Assembly: GCA_031258625.1 (NCBI GenBank) | Contig: JAIRMO010000054.1 | Span: forward strand, 1-5,368 | From: Spirochaetaceae bacterium | GTDB taxonomy: Bacteria > Spirochaetota > Spirochaetia > Treponematales > Breznakiellaceae | Length of the DNA stretch: 5,368 bases | Reading direction: 5' to 3' | Shown: positions 4,761 to 5,368 of the stretch, in pieces | Layout of the letters: every line of letters starts with the position of its first letter | How positions within the stretch are numbered: position 1 is the stretch's first letter | Translations under genes and position numbers: made by a program | Notes under the pieces: model-generated | The model's input: the letters and a program-made list of their open reading frames with translations, nothing else | What the model was told of the DNA's origin: nothing | The model's database searches: none

Positions 4761-5144
4761 GGCGTTCGATGCCCCGCTCCGCTCTCCCACCGTCGTTACC
4801 TCCTCCTCAGCCGTATCCCCCTCCACTATCCGCGACCCATACCGGTCTCCCCAGATATGCCCGATCCGGCCCTCCACCCGGTTGTACCGCTGGGCAAACA
4901 CCTGTTTCAGCCACTTCATGATAGCCGGAAGTTCCAGCCCATCCGCAGGTCTGATATAAAACGTCAGCCAGTCGTCCTCCAAACACAGCCCCCGAATATC
5001 GAAAACGAACCGGCGTTTCGTCTCCCGGAACACCCGGGCGACCAGCTCCAGGGCCCTATGGAGGCGGAACACCGGTTCCCGGTTGTTGATGCGGGTACGG
5101 ATTTCGTACCACGCCCCTTGTTTGAGTATGCGTAATGGTCTCAT
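4458..5144 (-). CDS. REP-associated Y1/IS200-like transposase relative with a degenerate active site
   Basis: The 228-residue protein begins MRPLRILKQGAWYEIRTRIN, matching the first strand of Y1 (IS200/REP-type) transposases. It keeps the fold signatures IMKWLKQVFAQRYNR (75-89) and GHIWGDRYGSRIV (95-107). The strand that normally carries the HUH motif (as in MPNHxHLL) reads CLEDDWLTFYIRP (54-66), so the two histidines appear as Trp59 and Thr61. The catalytic tyrosine, five residues before the conserved Asn88, is Phe83. It should therefore not cut DNA by the Y1 mechanism, but could still bind REP hairpins. Residues about 128-228 are a Pro/Gly-rich tail translated from the repeat array, with a recurring GLYPNIGVRPS motif, and are probably not part of the ancestral domain. 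The ATG at 5144 fits the domain start, though no Shine-Dalgarno sequence is seen. It converges on nikO. It could be a domesticated protein or a decaying one. Confidence 0.75.
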   Translation of the reverse strand: MRPLRILKQGAWYEIRTRINNREPVFRLHRALELVARVFRETKRRFVFDIRGLCLEDDWLTFYIRPADGLELPAIMKWLKQVFAQRYNRVEGRIGHIWGDRYGSRIVEGDTAEEEVTTVGERSGASNAGVRPLPPCLNKPRQSALDSELIPISTPAENSPGKGLYPNIGVRPSYGEPAIPAVFSSISAGNSPEKGLYPNIGVRPSSGEPAIPAAFPPIFPHLLAPAPE

Positions 5145-5254
5145 GAAGAATATATGGGATTGACCAGCCGTTTTGCATTAGCAAAGGGTTCAAAAATTTC
5201 AAATTCCGAACAAATTCCGCTTGTGTTTTTTTGTGGGCCACGTTTAACCGGAAC
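5145..5254. other. Short AT-richer gap between two minus-strand genes
   Basis: This 110-bp gap holds no gene I can support. It contains a tandem 9-bp direct repeat, CAAATTCCG, at 5200-5208 and 5211-5219, spaced 11 bp start to start (one helical turn). The minus-strand promoter for the transposase-like gene should lie here, but no convincing -35/-10 pair is visible. Confidence 0.4.
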
Positions 5255-5368
5255 TCACCCCGGTTCCGCTCTCCACTCCCCCAGGGTACGCAGGGCCGGG
5301 TCAAACACCGCTCCCACCTTGACCAGCTCCTTCCCTCCCGCACTCCAGGGGATCAGATACCCCTTCGC
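5255..5368 (-). CDS. C-terminal end of a probable AAA-ATPase-like / PD-(D/E)XK_9 protein, partial
   Basis: The last 37 codons of a minus-strand gene are visible, ending at TGA 5257-5255; the start is beyond the right edge. The peptide includes KGYLIPWSAGGKELVKVG and then AVFDPALRTLGEW. This resembles the C-terminus of PD-(D/E)XK_9 nuclease-like domains that follow an AAA-ATPase-like region, where a final KGY..(Y/W)....K.....G..F....R.(L/I).(E/D)W pattern is common. These proteins are abundant in some gut bacteria and treponemes, and their function is largely unknown. The catalytic motifs lie outside the window and cannot be checked. The family call rests on a short pattern from memory. Confidence 0.55.
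   Translation of the reverse strand, partial: AKGYLIPWSAGGKELVKVGAVFDPALRTLGEWRAEPG

Noticed and set aside
4405..4959. Plus-strand protein with repeated MFGYRPF motif across the repeat array
   Set aside because: It lies antisense to the transposase-like gene and its repeats are the same DNA units read on the other strand; no start signal or domain is seen.
5056..5343. 95-codon minus-strand frame at the right end
   Set aside because: It is out of frame with both the transposase-like gene and the partial PD-(D/E)XK-like gene it overlaps, and shows no domain.

Overview
The centre of the window is a compact, plus-strand operon (1012-4317) for a complete energy-coupling-factor (ECF) type metal importer, most likely for nickel. 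In order it encodes a secreted DUF4198 protein (NikK-like), a small secreted and membrane-anchored beta-domain protein (NikL-like), the substrate-binding membrane protein NikM (CbiM family), the transmembrane coupling protein NikQ (CbiQ family) and the ATPase NikO (CbiO family). Each gene overlaps the next by 4-29 bases, so the five proteins are almost certainly made from one mRNA and assemble together. No NikN/CbiN gene is present; in this family the K and L proteins are the usual alternative accessory subunits in nickel importers. Nickel rather than cobalt is inferred from that gene content, not proven.

Upstream (about 490-1011) no convincing protein gene is seen. This stretch holds a cluster of short hairpins and palindromes, a near-consensus extended sigma-70 promoter (TTGACA, 17 bp, TATAAA, with TGG before the -10) and a leader of about 165 nt. 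The leader's last hairpin could hide the ribosome binding site of the first gene, and a competing hairpin could release it. This looks like a possible regulatory leader, but it matches no riboswitch I can name.

The left edge (1-505) is AT-richer and read on the minus strand. It holds an acidic, threonine/aspartate-rich hypothetical protein, possibly a gene broken by a TAG codon, followed 7 nt later by the first codons of another gene that leaves the window.

Right of the operon (about 4330-4760) is a mosaic of short repeats built around the palindrome GGGTCTGACCC, which also appears at 579-593 upstream of the operon. The array runs into the 3' end of a minus-strand gene (4458-5144) for a REP-associated Y1/IS200-like transposase (RAYT) relative. 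By my alignment this protein lacks both the HUH histidines and the catalytic tyrosine, so it is probably not an active transposase. Its C-terminal tail is translated from the repeat array. At the right edge (5255-5368) is the C-terminal end of a minus-strand protein resembling the PD-(D/E)XK_9 domain found at the end of AAA-ATPase-like proteins.

The moderately high GC content, the RAYT-like family, the AAA/PD-(D/E)XK protein end and a nickel importer would fit a spirochaete of the termite-gut Treponema type (an acetogen there needs nickel for CO dehydrogenase/acetyl-CoA synthase and hydrogenase). That assignment is an impression from familiarity and is low confidence.
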